The position numbers and the translations under genes are program-made. 64,000 nt of DNA from NCBI GenBank assembly GCA_021413865.1, contig JAIOPN010000014.1:431986-495985 (forward strand), written 5' to 3'. This document shows, piece by piece, positions 1 to 8,875 of the stretch (its first letter is position 1; each line of letters starts with the position of its first letter). Under the pieces are notes generated by a model, which was not told the origin of the DNA, made no database searches, and worked only from the letters and a program-made list of their open reading frames with translations. Origin of the DNA: Planctomycetota bacterium. Its GTDB lineage: Bacteria > Planctomycetota > Phycisphaerae > Phycisphaerales > Phycisphaeraceae.

Positions 1-1
1 C

Positions 2-1174
2 ACCCTCAAGGCCACGATCTACTCGCTCATGTTCGGCGTGCCCATCGCGCTGCTGGCGGCGATCTACACCAGCGAGTTCCTCAGCCCCCGCGCCCGCGGC
101 CAGATCAAGCCCGCCATCGAAATGATGGCCAGCCTTCCCTCCGTCGTCCTGGGATTCATCGCCGCCCTGGTCATCGCCCCCGCCGTCGAGGGCGTCGTCC
201 CCGCGCTGCTCTGCGCCCTGATCTGCGTCCCGCTGGTCTTCCTCATCGGGGCGTACGTCTGGCAGCTCCTGCCCTACAAGATCGCGCTGGGCTACGGCCA
301 CGCCCGTTTCCCCCTCATGGTGCTCGCCTTCCCGCTGGGGCTCTGGCTCTCTTACATCGTCGGCCCGTGGGTCGAGCACTGGTTCTTCGCCGGGAACATC
401 AAGCTCTGGCTCAACTGGGCGCCCAGCGGCACGCCGGCGGACCTCGACAGCGCGTACCACAGCGCCGTCGGCGGCTGGATGCTTCTCTTCGTCCCGCTCT
501 CGGCCGCGCTGGTCGGCTTCGCCATCATGCAGTTCCTTAACCCGATGATCCGCCCCCTCGCCAGCACCTGGGACCGGAAGCGCGCCGCGCTGATGGACGT
601 CGTCAAGTTCCTCGCCGCCGCCGCCGCCACCCTCGTCCTCGCCCTGTTCTTCTCCGCCGCCCTCTCGGCCATCGGCTTCGACGCGCGCGGCTCCTTCATC
701 GACACCTACGTGCAGCGCAACGCCATGGTCGTCGGCCTCATCATGGGCTTCGCCATCATCCCCATCGTTTACACCATCTCCGACGACGCACTCAACTCCG
801 TCCCGCGCCACCTCCGCTCCGCCTCGCTGGGCGCGGGCGCCACGCAGTGGCAGACCACCATCCGCATCATCGTCCCCACCGCCATGAGCGGCCTCTTCTC
901 CGCCGTCATGATCGGCATCGGCCGCGCCGTGGGCGAAACCATGATCGTCCTCATGGCCGCGGGCAACACCGCCGTCCTCGAATGGAACATCTTCAGCGGC
1001 TTTAGAACCCTCTCCGCCAACATCGCCGTCGAGCTGCCCGAGGCCGTCAAGAACTCCACCCACTTCCGCACGCTCTTCCTCGCCGCGCTCGTGCTCTTCG
1101 CCATGACCTTCGTCCTCAACACCATCGCCGAGATGGTCCGCCTGCGGTTCCGCAAGAGGGCGTTCCAGCTATGA
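2..1174 (+). CDS. pstC: Phosphate ABC transporter permease PstC (5' end outside window)
   Basis: Inner-membrane permease subunit of the high-affinity phosphate importer. The frame is open from base 2, and the residues before the first internal ATG at 29 (TLKATIYSLMFGVPIALLAA) match the conserved start of the PstC permease core, so the gene begins upstream of the window. Several hydrophobic segments are visible. The permease coupling loop lies near 815-890 (SLGAGATQWQTTIRIIVP), followed by GRAVGETMIV, typical of PstC/PstA. The stretch at roughly 230-600 between the first helices and the conserved C-terminal half is longer than in enterobacterial PstC. The stop overlaps the pstA start (ATGA), so the two are translationally coupled. 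PstS is not in the window and would be expected upstream. Confidence 0.93.
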   Translation, partial: TLKATIYSLMFGVPIALLAAIYTSEFLSPRARGQIKPAIEMMASLPSVVLGFIAALVIAPAVEGVVPALLCALICVPLVFLIGAYVWQLLPYKIALGYGHARFPLMVLAFPLGLWLSYIVGPWVEHWFFAGNIKLWLNWAPSGTPADLDSAYHSAVGGWMLLFVPLSAALVGFAIMQFLNPMIRPLASTWDRKRAALMDVVKFLAAAAATLVLALFFSAALSAIGFDARGSFIDTYVQRNAMVVGLIMGFAIIPIVYTISDDALNSVPRHLRSASLGAGATQWQTTIRIIVPTAMSGLFSAVMIGIGRAVGETMIVLMAAGNTAVLEWNIFSGFRTLSANIAVELPEAVKNSTHFRTLFLAALVLFAMTFVLNTIAEMVRLRFRKRAFQL

Positions 1175-2982
1175 CCTCGACGCAGACCAAACCCGGCGCC
1201 GCCCACAACGACCCCACCGCGGGCCCCCGCGCCGGCGTGGCGATCAAGCCACCCGCGCCTTCCTACAACCGCTCGCGCAGCCGCAACAAGACCTCCCTCT
1301 ACGCCCACGGCGAACCCATGGTCTGGCTCACCGGCGGCGCGCTGGCCATGTGCCTGCTCATGATCATCGGCCTGGTGGCGCTCATCGTCGCGCAGGGCGT
1401 CGCCACCTTCTGGCCCGGGCCGGTCGTCCGCTACCAGACCCTCGATGGCGTCCGTGCCGGTGAAACCACGCGTCTGGAAAACTACTCCCCCGAAGACTCC
1501 GTCTTCGAGCGACTCCCCGAATCCAGCCGCGCTGCCGCACGCAAGATGGTCGCCGACAATGGCGGCGTCACCGGCCGCCGGCTTGTCCGCATCGGTAACT
1601 ACGAGATCACCGGCGAGCACTTCGCGTGGGTCAGCGACTTCGAGATCGCCCCCGGGGCCGACGCCGTCTCCACCCCGCCGTGGATGCTCGTCGTCGAGCG
1701 GCTGGCGTGGGGCCGGTTCTACGGCGAGCCCGTCGGCGTCGTGATCGAAGGCAAGCTCATCCCCTGCGAGCCCGCCGAGGCGTGGAAACTCTTCGGCGAG
1801 CACCACCCCGCGGTGCGCGAGCGGTGGGAGCAGCGCCGCCGCCTGGAAACCGGCGACATCGGCGTGATCAACCACCGCGCCGAGCAGGCGCGGCTCGCCC
1901 TGCGGGCCGTGGAGATGAAGTACGGCAAGGAGTCGCCGCAGTGGCGCGCCGAGCACGAATCCTTCCTCAAGACAGAGGAGCGGGACAAGGCCGAGTTCGA
2001 CCGCATTGCCCGCGAGATCGAGGCGCTCAACAACACCAACAATGGCTACAAGATCGTCCTGCGGACCGCCGACGGGACGGAGTCCACCCTGGGCATGGCC
2101 GACATCGTCCGCGCCTACCCCGCGAACCAGCTTTCGTTCGCGCAGAAGAGCGTCGTGTACCTCTCGCGCTGGTGGGAGTTCCTCACCGACGACCCGCGCG
2201 AGGCCAACAGCGAGGGCGGCGTTTACCCCGCGATCTTCGGCACCGTCGTGATGACGCTCATCATGTCGCTGCTGGTCGTGCCCTTCGGCGTGCTGGCGGC
2301 GCTCTACCTCCGCGAGTACGCCAAGGGGGGCATCCTCATCAGCGCCGTCCGCATCGCCATCAATAACCTCGCGGGCGTGCCGTCGATCGTCTTCGGCGTG
2401 TTCGGCCTGGGCTTCTTCTGCTACATCATCGGCGGCGGCATCGACCAGCTCTTCTTTTCCGCCAAGCTCCCCAGCCCCACCTTCGGCACGGGCGGCCTCA
2501 TGTGGGCCTCCTTCACCCTCGCCCTGCTCACGCTCCCGGTCGTCATCGTCGCCACGGAAGAAACCCTCGCCGCCGTCCCCGGCTCCATGCGCGAGGGCTC
2601 CTACGCCTGCGGCGCCTCCAAGTGGCAGACCATCAAGCGGATCGTCCTGCCCCGCGCCATGCCGGGCATCATGACCGGCATGATCCTCGCCATGGCGCGC
2701 GGCGCCGGCGAGGTCGCCCCGCTGATGCTCGTGGGCGCCGTCAAGCTCGCCCCCGAGCTGCCGGTGAACGGCGTGTTCCCGTTCTTCCACCCCGAGCGCA
2801 GCTTCATGCACCTGGGCTTCCATATCTACGACCTTGGTTTCCAGAGCCCCAATGCGGAGGCCGCCAAGCCCATGGTCTTCACCACCACGCTCCTGCTGAT
2901 CCTCATCATCGCGGTCCTCAACCTGGCCGCGGTCTTCATCCGCGCCCGGCTGCGGCGCCGATTCTCCAGCAGCCAGTTCTGA
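1171..2982 (+). CDS. pstA: Phosphate ABC transporter permease PstA, with large insertion
   Basis: Second permease subunit of the phosphate importer, 603 aa, about twice the usual PstA length. After a polar N-terminus and one membrane segment (residues ~50-75) comes a ~260-residue soluble, charged region (about 80-350) before the canonical permease domain, which starts around [19 protein letters not shown]. The EAA-type loop ([18 protein letters not shown]) and the [14 protein letters not shown] segment are intact. The insertion would lie outside the membrane; its function is unknown. It overlaps pstC by 4 bp and is followed 29 bp later by pstB. The insertion seems native because the reading frame and codon use are continuous. 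Confidence 0.92.
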   Translation: MTSTQTKPGAAHNDPTAGPRAGVAIKPPAPSYNRSRSRNKTSLYAHGEPMVWLTGGALAMCLLMIIGLVALIVAQGVATFWPGPVVRYQTLDGVRAGETTRLENYSPEDSVFERLPESSRAAARKMVADNGGVTGRRLVRIGNYEITGEHFAWVSDFEIAPGADAVSTPPWMLVVERLAWGRFYGEPVGVVIEGKLIPCEPAEAWKLFGEHHPAVRERWEQRRRLETGDIGVINHRAEQARLALRAVEMKYGKESPQWRAEHESFLKTEERDKAEFDRIAREIEALNNTNNGYKIVLRTADGTESTLGMADIVRAYPANQLSFAQKSVVYLSRWWEFLTDDPREANSEGGVYPAIFGTVVMTLIMSLLVVPFGVLAALYLREYAKGGILISAVRIAINNLAGVPSIVFGVFGLGFFCYIIGGGIDQLFFSAKLPSPTFGTGGLMWASFTLALLTLPVVIVATEETLAAVPGSMREGSYACGASKWQTIKRIVLPRAMPGIMTGMILAMARGAGEVAPLMLVGAVKLAPELPVNGVFPFFHPERSFMHLGFHIYDLGFQSPNAEAAKPMVFTTTLLLILIIAVLNLAAVFIRARLRRRFSSSQF

Positions 2983-3011
2983 CCCCCGACCCACGCCCCC
3001 GAGGCCGAACC

Positions 3012-3962
3012 ATGACCCGGATGACCCACAAAATGCCCTCCAAGCAAGACCAGCCGCCCACCGGGCACGCCGTCGAAGGGACCGCCAGCGCCGAACAGCC
3101 CGGCGCCAGCCCGGTGGCCATTCCCGAGCCGGTCTCCAACAACCGTCTCGCCGCCATCGCGCGCGGCGAGAACGTCACCTCCCTCACCCACGACGCGCTC
3201 AAGAAGGAAGTCCCCGTCGTCGAGGTCAAGAACTTCAACCTCTGGTACGGCGCCAAGAAGGCCCTCTTCGACATCAACATGCTCATCCCCAAGGGCAAGG
3301 TCACCGCGCTCATCGGCCCCTCGGGCTGCGGCAAGTCCACCCTCCTCCGCTCCGTCAACCGCCTCAACGACCTGATCGACAACATCCAGATCAAGGGCGA
3401 CATGCTCCTCAACGACGACTCGATCTACGGCCCGGGCGTGGATGTCATCGAGCTCCGCAAACGCATGGGCATGGTCTTCCAGAAATCCAACCCCTTCCCC
3501 ATGTCCATCTTCGAGAACGTCGTCTATTCCCTCCGCATCGACGGCGAACGCAACCGCAGGACGCTCGAAGACGTCTGCGAACGCTCACTCCGCGGCGCGG
3601 CGCTCTGGGAGGAGGTCAAAGACCGCCTCCACGAGTCGGGCCTCTCCCTCTCGGGCGGCCAGCAGCAGCGCCTCTGCATCGCCCGCGCCATCGCCGCCGA
3701 GCCCGAGGTGCTCCTCATGGACGAGCCCTGCTCCGCCCTCGACCCCATCGCCACCGGCAAGATCGAGGACCTCATCCAGGCGCTCTCGGGCGAATACTCG
3801 ATCCTCATCGTCACCCACAACATGCAGCAGGCCTCGCGCTCCAGCGACTTCACCGCCTTCATGTACCTGGGCCGCGTCATCGAGTACGGCCCGACGCTCG
3901 ACATCTTCACCAAGCCCCTGTGCCGCGAGACGGAGGACTACGTCACCGGCCGCTTCGGCTGA
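3012..3962 (+). CDS. pstB: Phosphate ABC transporter ATP-binding protein PstB
   Basis: ATPase of the phosphate importer, 316 aa from the ATG at 3012; an ATG at 3021 is possible. Walker A (GPSGCGKST), Q-loop ([12 protein letters not shown]), signature (LSGGQQQR), Walker B (VLLMDEP) and switch His (VTHNMQQA) are all present, as is the PstB-typical [13 protein letters not shown]. About 70 polar residues precede the ABC domain, whereas most PstB proteins begin almost directly with it; this extension is of unknown role. Upstream in-frame codons overlap pstA and are not used here. It is the third gene of the pst operon. Confidence 0.95.
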   Translation: MTRMTHKMPSKQDQPPTGHAVEGTASAEQPGASPVAIPEPVSNNRLAAIARGENVTSLTHDALKKEVPVVEVKNFNLWYGAKKALFDINMLIPKGKVTALIGPSGCGKSTLLRSVNRLNDLIDNIQIKGDMLLNDDSIYGPGVDVIELRKRMGMVFQKSNPFPMSIFENVVYSLRIDGERNRRTLEDVCERSLRGAALWEEVKDRLHESGLSLSGGQQQRLCIARAIAAEPEVLLMDEPCSALDPIATGKIEDLIQALSGEYSILIVTHNMQQASRSSDFTAFMYLGRVIEYGPTLDIFTKPLCRETEDYVTGRFG

Positions 3963-3984
3963 TCCGATTTTCGTTCATCACCAT

Positions 3985-4009
3985 GGCCGCGGCGCGTTTC
4001 GCCGCGGCC
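3985..4009 (+). other. Perfect hairpin between pstB and the lipoprotein gene
   Basis: A 10-bp perfect GC stem (GGCCGCGGCG, loop CGTTT, CGCCGCGGCC) lies 22 bp after the pstB stop and 35 bp before the next start. No T-tract follows on the plus strand, so it is more likely an mRNA-stabilising or processing hairpin than a full terminator. Confidence 0.6.
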
Positions 4010-4044
4010 GGACAACATCCCCCACCCCGTTGAAGGAGTTTCCC

Positions 4045-4335
4045 GTGCAGAAGTTCACGACCACCGTTGCCTCTCTCGCCCTGGCGGCCGCCATCACCCT
4101 GGCGGGCTGTGCCTCCGGCGGCGCTGCCTCGAGCGCCAACTACAACCGCAACGGCTACCACGGCTACGAGAAGGACGGCCGCGTCTATGTCTTCGTCCCC
4201 GGCAGCGGCGCCGAGCAGAAATTCAAGCGCGGCGAGGAGATGGTCAAGTCCGTCACCCGCATCTCCGCCCTCGACGGCAAGACCGTCGTCGCCGACCCCG
4301 ACGTGAACCTCGACCGGTACCTGGGCACCAAGTAA
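4045..4335 (+). CDS. Small lipoprotein inside the pst operon
   Basis: 96-aa protein with a GTG start, chosen because a strong ribosome site (AAGGAG) lies just upstream at about 4032-4037 and the signal peptide begins there. Residues 1-22 form a lipoprotein signal ending in the lipobox LAGC, so it should be acylated and membrane-anchored. The mature part is about 75 residues, rich in Tyr/Gly near the start and charged afterwards (EQKFKRGEEMVKSVTRIS), with no recognised domain. It sits between pstB and phoU on the same strand, bounded by hairpins on both sides, so it may be expressed with phosphate uptake. The function is unknown. Confidence 0.75.
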   Translation: MQKFTTTVASLALAAAITLAGCASGGAASSANYNRNGYHGYEKDGRVYVFVPGSGAEQKFKRGEEMVKSVTRISALDGKTVVADPDVNLDRYLGTK

Positions 4336-4352
4336 TCCAATCCCCGTCGGCG

Positions 4353-4393
4353 GCGGGGGCGGGGCGACGGTTCGCCGACTCGCCCGCCCCCGC
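4353..4393 (+). other. GC-rich hairpin between the lipoprotein gene and phoU
   Basis: An 11-bp stem (GCGGGGGCGGG paired with CCCGCCCCCGC) encloses a 19-nt loop that itself contains GGCGA/CGCC pairing. It lies 17 bp after the lipoprotein stop. No T-tract follows. It may tune the level of phoU relative to the upstream genes. Confidence 0.5.
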
Positions 4394-4446
4394 GCCAACG
4401 GCGCCCCCGCAAGACCCCTACACGACCGCCCGCCACGGAGCCCGCA

Positions 4447-5133
4447 ATGTCGCTTCACCTGCAACGCCAGATCAACCGGCTCAAGGACATGATCCTTGCG
4501 CTGGGCACGCTCGTCGAAGAGAACACCGAAGCCGCCATCCGCGCCATCGAGACGCGTGACGCCAAGCTCGCCGCCGCCGTCATCGAGCGCGACAACGAGA
4601 TCGACCAGAAGGAGATCGACGTCGAGGAGGAGTGCCTGCACACCCTGGCGCTGCACCAGCCCGTCGCCTTCGACCTGCGCTACATCGTGGCCGTGCTCAA
4701 GATCAACAACGACCTGGAGCGCATCGCCGACCTGGCGGTCAACATCGCCGAGAAGGTGGAGTTCCTCATCAAGAACCGCGCCCCGACGGGCATCCCCTTT
4801 GACCTGCCGCAGATGACCCAGAAGGTCCGGGCCATGCTCAAGCAGAGCCTGGACGCGCTGGTGAACCTCGACCCCGAGATCGCCGAGGTCGTCCGCCGCA
4901 CCGACGACGAGGTGGACCTGATCCACCGCCAGATGTACCAGCACGTCAAACAGGCGATCCGCCAGAACCCGGAGGACGTGGAGCTGCTGGTGAACCTGCT
5001 CTCGGTCTCGCGCAACCTGGAGCGCATCGCCGACCACGCCGTGAACATCGCCGAGGACGTGATCTACATGGCCAAGGGCGACATCCTCCGCCACAGCCGC
5101 ACGCACGTGATCCCCAAGACGCCGCAAAGCTGA
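4447..5133 (+). CDS. phoU: Phosphate signalling protein PhoU
   Basis: Cytoplasmic regulator that links Pst transport to the phosphate two-component system and limits phosphate uptake. 228 aa, the usual length, all helical, with the two repeated PhoU halves. The family motifs are clear: NDLERIADLAVNIAEKVEFL in the first half and RNLERIADHAVNIAEDVIYM in the second, each with the E/D..D metal-binding pattern. It is the last gene of the pst operon, 111 bp after the lipoprotein. No phoB/phoR pair is in the window. Confidence 0.95.
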   Translation: MSLHLQRQINRLKDMILALGTLVEENTEAAIRAIETRDAKLAAAVIERDNEIDQKEIDVEEECLHTLALHQPVAFDLRYIVAVLKINNDLERIADLAVNIAEKVEFLIKNRAPTGIPFDLPQMTQKVRAMLKQSLDALVNLDPEIAEVVRRTDDEVDLIHRQMYQHVKQAIRQNPEDVELLVNLLSVSRNLERIADHAVNIAEDVIYMAKGDILRHSRTHVIPKTPQS

Positions 5134-5448
5134 CCCGCCCCGCAGACCCGCGCTTTCACCCCGTAAAACCCGGACATTCACCGCGCCCCGCCCGGTTTGT
5201 TGGGGGACACACCAAACAGATTGTGAGTTTTGTGTGTGGCGCGGCGGTTGCGCCCCAACTGCCTTGTTCAGCACGTCTTAGAACCGACGGTGGATATCTT
5301 GTGCATACAGCGGGGCGAGGGGCGGCGGGTGTAAAATACACAGGAACAAGACGCGACCCAGAAGAGGAGAAAGACCGGCGCGGGATGCACCGATGCACGC
5401 GCGGTGGCTGGTGAAGAACGGTCAACACACCAAGCCGGAGGAACAGTC
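5134..5448. other. 315-bp gap between phoU and the 75-aa orphan gene
   Basis: No convincing gene, hairpin terminator or tRNA was seen here. The sequence is less GC-rich than its surroundings from about 5200 to 5360 and probably carries the promoter of the next gene. A TAAAAT hexamer lies at about 5331-5336, but no well-spaced -35 was identified. Confidence 0.4.
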
Positions 5449-5676
5449 ATGGTTGGACAGATCAAATTCAGGATGGGCACGCGGATGATCTTCGCCTCGC
5501 TGGGCGCGGACCTGCACTGGTGCTGCGACGAGAAGCAGGTGGAGGCCTACCTCAACGAGATGTTCGGCGAAGCGCCGGTCTTGAAGGGGCGGTCTCCGGT
5601 CCACTACCTGTATCAGGTTGCCGAGCGCCTCGGCGCGGAAGTCATGCCGCGCCGCTCCGGCATCGCCGCCGTCTGA
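5449..5676 (+). CDS. 75-aa protein of unknown function
   Basis: Small soluble protein starting at the ATG preceded by a good ribosome site (GGAGGAA). The sequence MVGQIKFRMGTRMIFASLGA, then LHWCCDEKQVEAYLNEMFGE, shows a mixed alpha/beta pattern with a Cys-Cys pair. It has no signal peptide or membrane segment, and I do not recognise the family. An in-frame codon at 5404 would add 15 residues but lacks a ribosome site. It stands alone between phoU and a convergent hydrolase gene, and may be a planctomycete-specific small protein. Confidence 0.6.
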   Translation: MVGQIKFRMGTRMIFASLGADLHWCCDEKQVEAYLNEMFGEAPVLKGRSPVHYLYQVAERLGAEVMPRRSGIAAV

Positions 5677-5694
5677 TCCGGCCGGGCTTGATAC

Positions 5695-5719
5695 GGTGGG
5701 GTGGGCGTCCCGCCCGCCT
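5695..5719. repeat. Solo half of the GGTGGGGCAGGCGTCCCGCC palindromic element
   Basis: A 25-bp stretch (GGTGGGGTGGGCGTCCCGCC then CGCCT) closely resembles one arm of the dispersed palindromes at 24250, 42637, 46871 and 47721, but no matching second arm follows. It lies between the 75-aa gene and the convergent hydrolase gene, and is probably a decayed copy. Confidence 0.55.
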
Positions 5720-5739
5720 CTTGCCGCGAAATAGATCAC

Positions 5740-7767
5740 TCACATCCCGCCGCGCGCCGCCGTCGTGGACCACCGACGCGACCAATACACCGCACCGTCA
5801 AGAATGACCTCCACGCTCACGTCGTGGCGGAACGATTGCTCATCGCTGCTCGTGACGCACTTCGCGACAACTTTGCCGCTATGCCCCAGGCGATCCATCG
5901 GGTATTCGAACCCGCTCTCCACCGACGCCACCGCCGGCCGGTGCAGGTCCACGGTGTAGGTGGACCTGTTCACGCCGACGCCCGAGTTGGTCGTGTAGGT
6001 GCACACCAGCCGGCCGCGGATGAGGTCTCGCGTCACGGCGTATTCCGGCGCGACCACCTCGCTCACCGGCGGCGCGGGGAACTCGCTGGGTTGGAACACC
6101 GGCGCTTGCAGCGTCACGCCGGACACGCTCCGCACCGCCGCATCTGCGGTGCGCGACGCAACGACCGGTAGCGTGAGCGCCGAGGGACGCCGCGCCCCGC
6201 GGTGGATGCGGGCCTCGTAGGGCTCGGGCGTCGGCCAGGCGTTGAGCACATCGCTCCCGGCGATCATCAGCCGGATGCGGTGCCCCGGCGCGAAACGGTA
6301 CGCCGTTGCCAGCAGGGCAAGCTCCACCGCCCCCACGTGCCGCGGCGATGAGACGCGCCCCGACTGCCGGTACTCGCGCGACCCGAGATTCAACACACCC
6401 TTGCTCACCAGCACGCTCGTGCCATCCGGTGCGACGTCGCACAGCTTGGCGCTGATGAACGTCTTCCCGCTCGTCGCTTCGTAGTGCAGCACGACGCGCG
6501 GCACGCCCACGACCTCGACGGGTTCTTCGAGCACCGGCGACGAATAGACCAGCGACAATCCCTCATCAAAACGCTGGTCGTCGCTCATCCCCCAGCCGGG
6601 CGTGAACTGGCCGATGACGTAACGCCCCGCCGCGATGCCCACGTCGGGCCTGTAGGTGAACCCGTCGTAACCCTCCTCTTCTCCACTCCCCTGCCGCAGT
6701 GTGCCGCCGGGCCCGAGCGCGAGCGTCACGTCGCGCGCCGACGTGATCGGCCACGCCGCCTCGTGACGGAATGCGCCCGCATCCTCGCGGCGCAGCGGCG
6801 CGGGCGGCGTGAACCCGCGCACGAAGAGCGACACCGGGGCCTCCTTCTCCAGCGGCCGCGCGGGGTCGGTGTCGATACCCTTCAGGTATTTGTCGAACCA
6901 GCGCAGGCACTCGAAGCGGTCGCTCAGGCGCGGCAGCGGCCAGGCGTTCTCCGGGTAGTTGTGCGTCCAAGGCCCGATCAGCACGCGCTTGGGGCAGCGG
7001 AGCTGGGCGTACACCTTCAGGAAATCATCCGGGTACCAGTCGCACCACCCGCCGATCAGGAACGTGGCCGCGCGAACCTTGTGGGCGTCGCCGCGCAGCA
7101 GCCGCGCCTCCCAGAACGCACCGTCGCGGAGGTTGTCGAGGTACGCCAGGCTCCAGGGCGTCGAGCGGTCAAGCCGCTGTTGCCAGATGTCGTGCCACTT
7201 CTCGCCGACGAGCGTGCGTGACGGCGGCGCGTAGTTGTACCCCGCCATGAGCGGCGCGTAATTCTCCCACGCAAACGGTCGGGGCGACCCGCCCGGCGCG
7301 GCCATCCCGTCGTACCAGTCCGAGCACATCTGGCAGACCACGACCGCCTTGAGCTCCTCGGGCGCCTGTCGCGCCGCGTCGTAGCAGACGCCGCCGGTGT
7401 ACGAGAGGCCGATCATCCCCACCGCGCCGCTGCACCAGGGCTGTTTCGCGCACCAGCGGATGAGCTCCACGCCGTCGCGCACCTCGTCAGTGCTCGTGGG
7501 CGAGTCGCTGTGCCCCTCGGAGTCACCCGTGCCGCGGATGTCGGCGTTCACGAAAACATAACCCTGTGATGCAAAGTACGGGTAACGCGTCGCGCGCGGT
7601 CCGTACGCGCTGTTGTTCACCTTGTGGTATGGCGTGTACTCGATGATCGCCGGCCAGCGCTCGCCGTTTCCGCCGGGCACATCGGGCATGTACAGATCAG
7701 CCGCGAGCGTCGTGCCGTCGGCCATGGGCACGCGGACGTTGTGGACCACTTTCACGGGGTAGGTCAT
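5740..7767 (-). CDS. CocE/NonD-family alpha/beta-hydrolase (X-Pro dipeptidyl-peptidase S15-like)
   Basis: 675-aa serine hydrolase. The N-terminal catalytic part has VRVPMADGTTLAADLYMP, the nucleophile motif GLSYTG (G-x-S-Y-x-G) near residue 137, and a later WTHN segment typical of S15/CocE enzymes. The C-terminal third (from about residue 400) has the jelly-roll acylase domain of this family (SGKTFISAKLCDV, GHRIRLMIAGSD). No signal peptide, so cytoplasmic by prediction. Start at 7767 is preferred over an upstream codon because conserved sequence begins at MTYPVKVVHNVRV and a TATACG hexamer lies 8 nt before it. Substrates may be acyl esters or amides or X-Pro peptides; the exact one is unknown. 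Convergent with the 75-aa gene. Confidence 0.9.
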   Translation of the reverse strand: MTYPVKVVHNVRVPMADGTTLAADLYMPDVPGGNGERWPAIIEYTPYHKVNNSAYGPRATRYPYFASQGYVFVNADIRGTGDSEGHSDSPTSTDEVRDGVELIRWCAKQPWCSGAVGMIGLSYTGGVCYDAARQAPEELKAVVVCQMCSDWYDGMAAPGGSPRPFAWENYAPLMAGYNYAPPSRTLVGEKWHDIWQQRLDRSTPWSLAYLDNLRDGAFWEARLLRGDAHKVRAATFLIGGWCDWYPDDFLKVYAQLRCPKRVLIGPWTHNYPENAWPLPRLSDRFECLRWFDKYLKGIDTDPARPLEKEAPVSLFVRGFTPPAPLRREDAGAFRHEAAWPITSARDVTLALGPGGTLRQGSGEEEGYDGFTYRPDVGIAAGRYVIGQFTPGWGMSDDQRFDEGLSLVYSSPVLEEPVEVVGVPRVVLHYEATSGKTFISAKLCDVAPDGTSVLVSKGVLNLGSREYRQSGRVSSPRHVGAVELALLATAYRFAPGHRIRLMIAGSDVLNAWPTPEPYEARIHRGARRPSALTLPVVASRTADAAVRSVSGVTLQAPVFQPSEFPAPPVSEVVAPEYAVTRDLIRGRLVCTYTTNSGVGVNRSTYTVDLHRPAVASVESGFEYPMDRLGHSGKVVAKCVTSSDEQSFRHDVSVEVILDGAVYWSRRWSTTAARGGM

Positions 7768-7775
7768 GCACAAAG

Positions 7776-7781
7776 CGTATA
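7776..7781 (-). promoter_or_regulatory. -10-like hexamer 8 nt before the CocE-like start
   Basis: TATACG on the minus strand is separated by 8 nt from the ATG at 7767, with no Shine-Dalgarno between them. This spacing would put the transcript 5' end at or next to the start codon (leaderless). Confidence 0.4.
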
Positions 7782-7943
7782 GCGCCCCGCCGCGCGGCCC
7801 AAACACGCCCACGCCAACACACCGCTTTCAGGTAGCGGCTGTGTTCGTTGAGCTCCGCTCCATGCACACTATACCGCCCCACAAGCGGCGCGATGAATAA
7901 TGCTGTCGGCCGGGGGCTATGGGATACCGCGCATCCGATTGAT

Positions 7944-8774
7944 TCAGCGCCCCTCGAGCAGCCGCGTGCCCAGGAAATCCGACAGCTCAACGACGTTCTT
8001 GACCTTGTCGATGACCGACTGGATGTCGTAGTCGAGGCGGACGAACTCCACGCCGTCCTCGTCCACGATGCAGTAGCTGGCGCGCGGGTCCTTGTCGCGG
8101 GGCTGGCCGACGGAGCCGGGGTTGATGATGCACTTCTCGCGCTCGTTGAACTCGTACTCTCCGTCGAGGTCGGCGGGCGGGTAAAAATCGGGCTCGTCGG
8201 TAAAGACGCCCGGCACGTGCGTGTGGCCGACGAAACACTTGCGGTCGATGCGCTCGAAGATCTGCACCATCTTGGTCGGGGCGGTGATGACGTCGTCGGC
8301 GAAGATGTACTCGTTGATCGGCCGGCGCGGGGAGGCGTGGACGAAGAGCGAGTCGCCCAACCGCTCGCGGATCTTCAGGTTGCCCAGGTATTCCCAGCGC
8401 GTGCGGCGCACGGCGGCGTCCTGCTCGTCCTCGAACTGCCGGCGGGTCCAGAAGGCGGCGGCCTCGGCGCTGGCGTTGAAACTGGTCGGTTCGAAGAGCA
8501 CCGCGAAGTCGTGGTTGCCCATCAGCGCCAGCTCGCACCGCTTCATCACCAGGTCCAGGCACTCCGTCGGGTTGGGCCCGTACCCGATGATGTCGCCCAG
8601 GCAGATCACGCGGGTTACGCCGCGCCGCTCGATGTCCGCCAGCACGGTCTGCAGCGCCTCGAGGTTGGCGTGGATGTCCGAGATCATCGCCACGCGGCCC
8701 TTGAGCGCGAGCGGTGATCCGGAGTCATCGTTGCCGGGGTTCGTCTGGTTGGGTTCGGCTTTCTCGGCGCACAC
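7944..8774 (-). CDS. Metallophosphoesterase (calcineurin-like)
   Basis: 276-aa cytoplasmic phosphoesterase with a dinuclear metal site. The motifs appear in order: SDIHAN (residues ~33-38), CLGDIIGYGPNP, GNHD and GHTHVPG near the C-terminal third. These are the D-x-H, G-D-x-x-x-x-G, G-N-H-D and G-H-T-H signatures of the calcineurin-like family. The insert between GNHD and GHTH includes FVHASPRRP, as in diadenosine-polyphosphatase-like and YfcE/PrpE-like relatives. The start used is a GTG; about 25 polar residues precede the fold, so a later start is possible. Natural substrate unknown. Confidence 0.88.
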   Translation of the reverse strand: MCAEKAEPNQTNPGNDDSGSPLALKGRVAMISDIHANLEALQTVLADIERRGVTRVICLGDIIGYGPNPTECLDLVMKRCELALMGNHDFAVLFEPTSFNASAEAAAFWTRRQFEDEQDAAVRRTRWEYLGNLKIRERLGDSLFVHASPRRPINEYIFADDVITAPTKMVQIFERIDRKCFVGHTHVPGVFTDEPDFYPPADLDGEYEFNEREKCIINPGSVGQPRDKDPRASYCIVDEDGVEFVRLDYDIQSVIDKVKNVVELSDFLGTRLLEGR

Positions 8775-8832
8775 GGCGGTGGTCTCTCTTTCCCGGATCG
8801 GTCCATGACCGAACGTTGCATCAGTCTAGCGA

Positions 8833-8867
8833 CCCCTCTCCCCGGCCATCTCCCGGAGGGAGAGGGG
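8833..8867 (-). terminator. Hairpin downstream of the GH4 gene
   Basis: A perfect 10-bp stem (CCCCTCTCCC with GGGAGAGGGG, 15-nt loop) lies just beyond the GH4 stop on the minus strand. The same stem sequence recurs at 10521 and, in imperfect form, at 27120, so it is a recurrent hairpin as well as a probable 3' end. There is no T-tract. Confidence 0.5.
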
Positions 8868-8875
8868 GTAAGAGA

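Noticed and set aside
769..2994. Long minus-strand open frame (741 codons) opposite pstC/pstA
   Set aside because: Composition (Gly/Ala/Glu/Asp/His-rich without structure) is that of an antisense shadow in high-GC DNA; pstC/pstA are unambiguous on the other strand.
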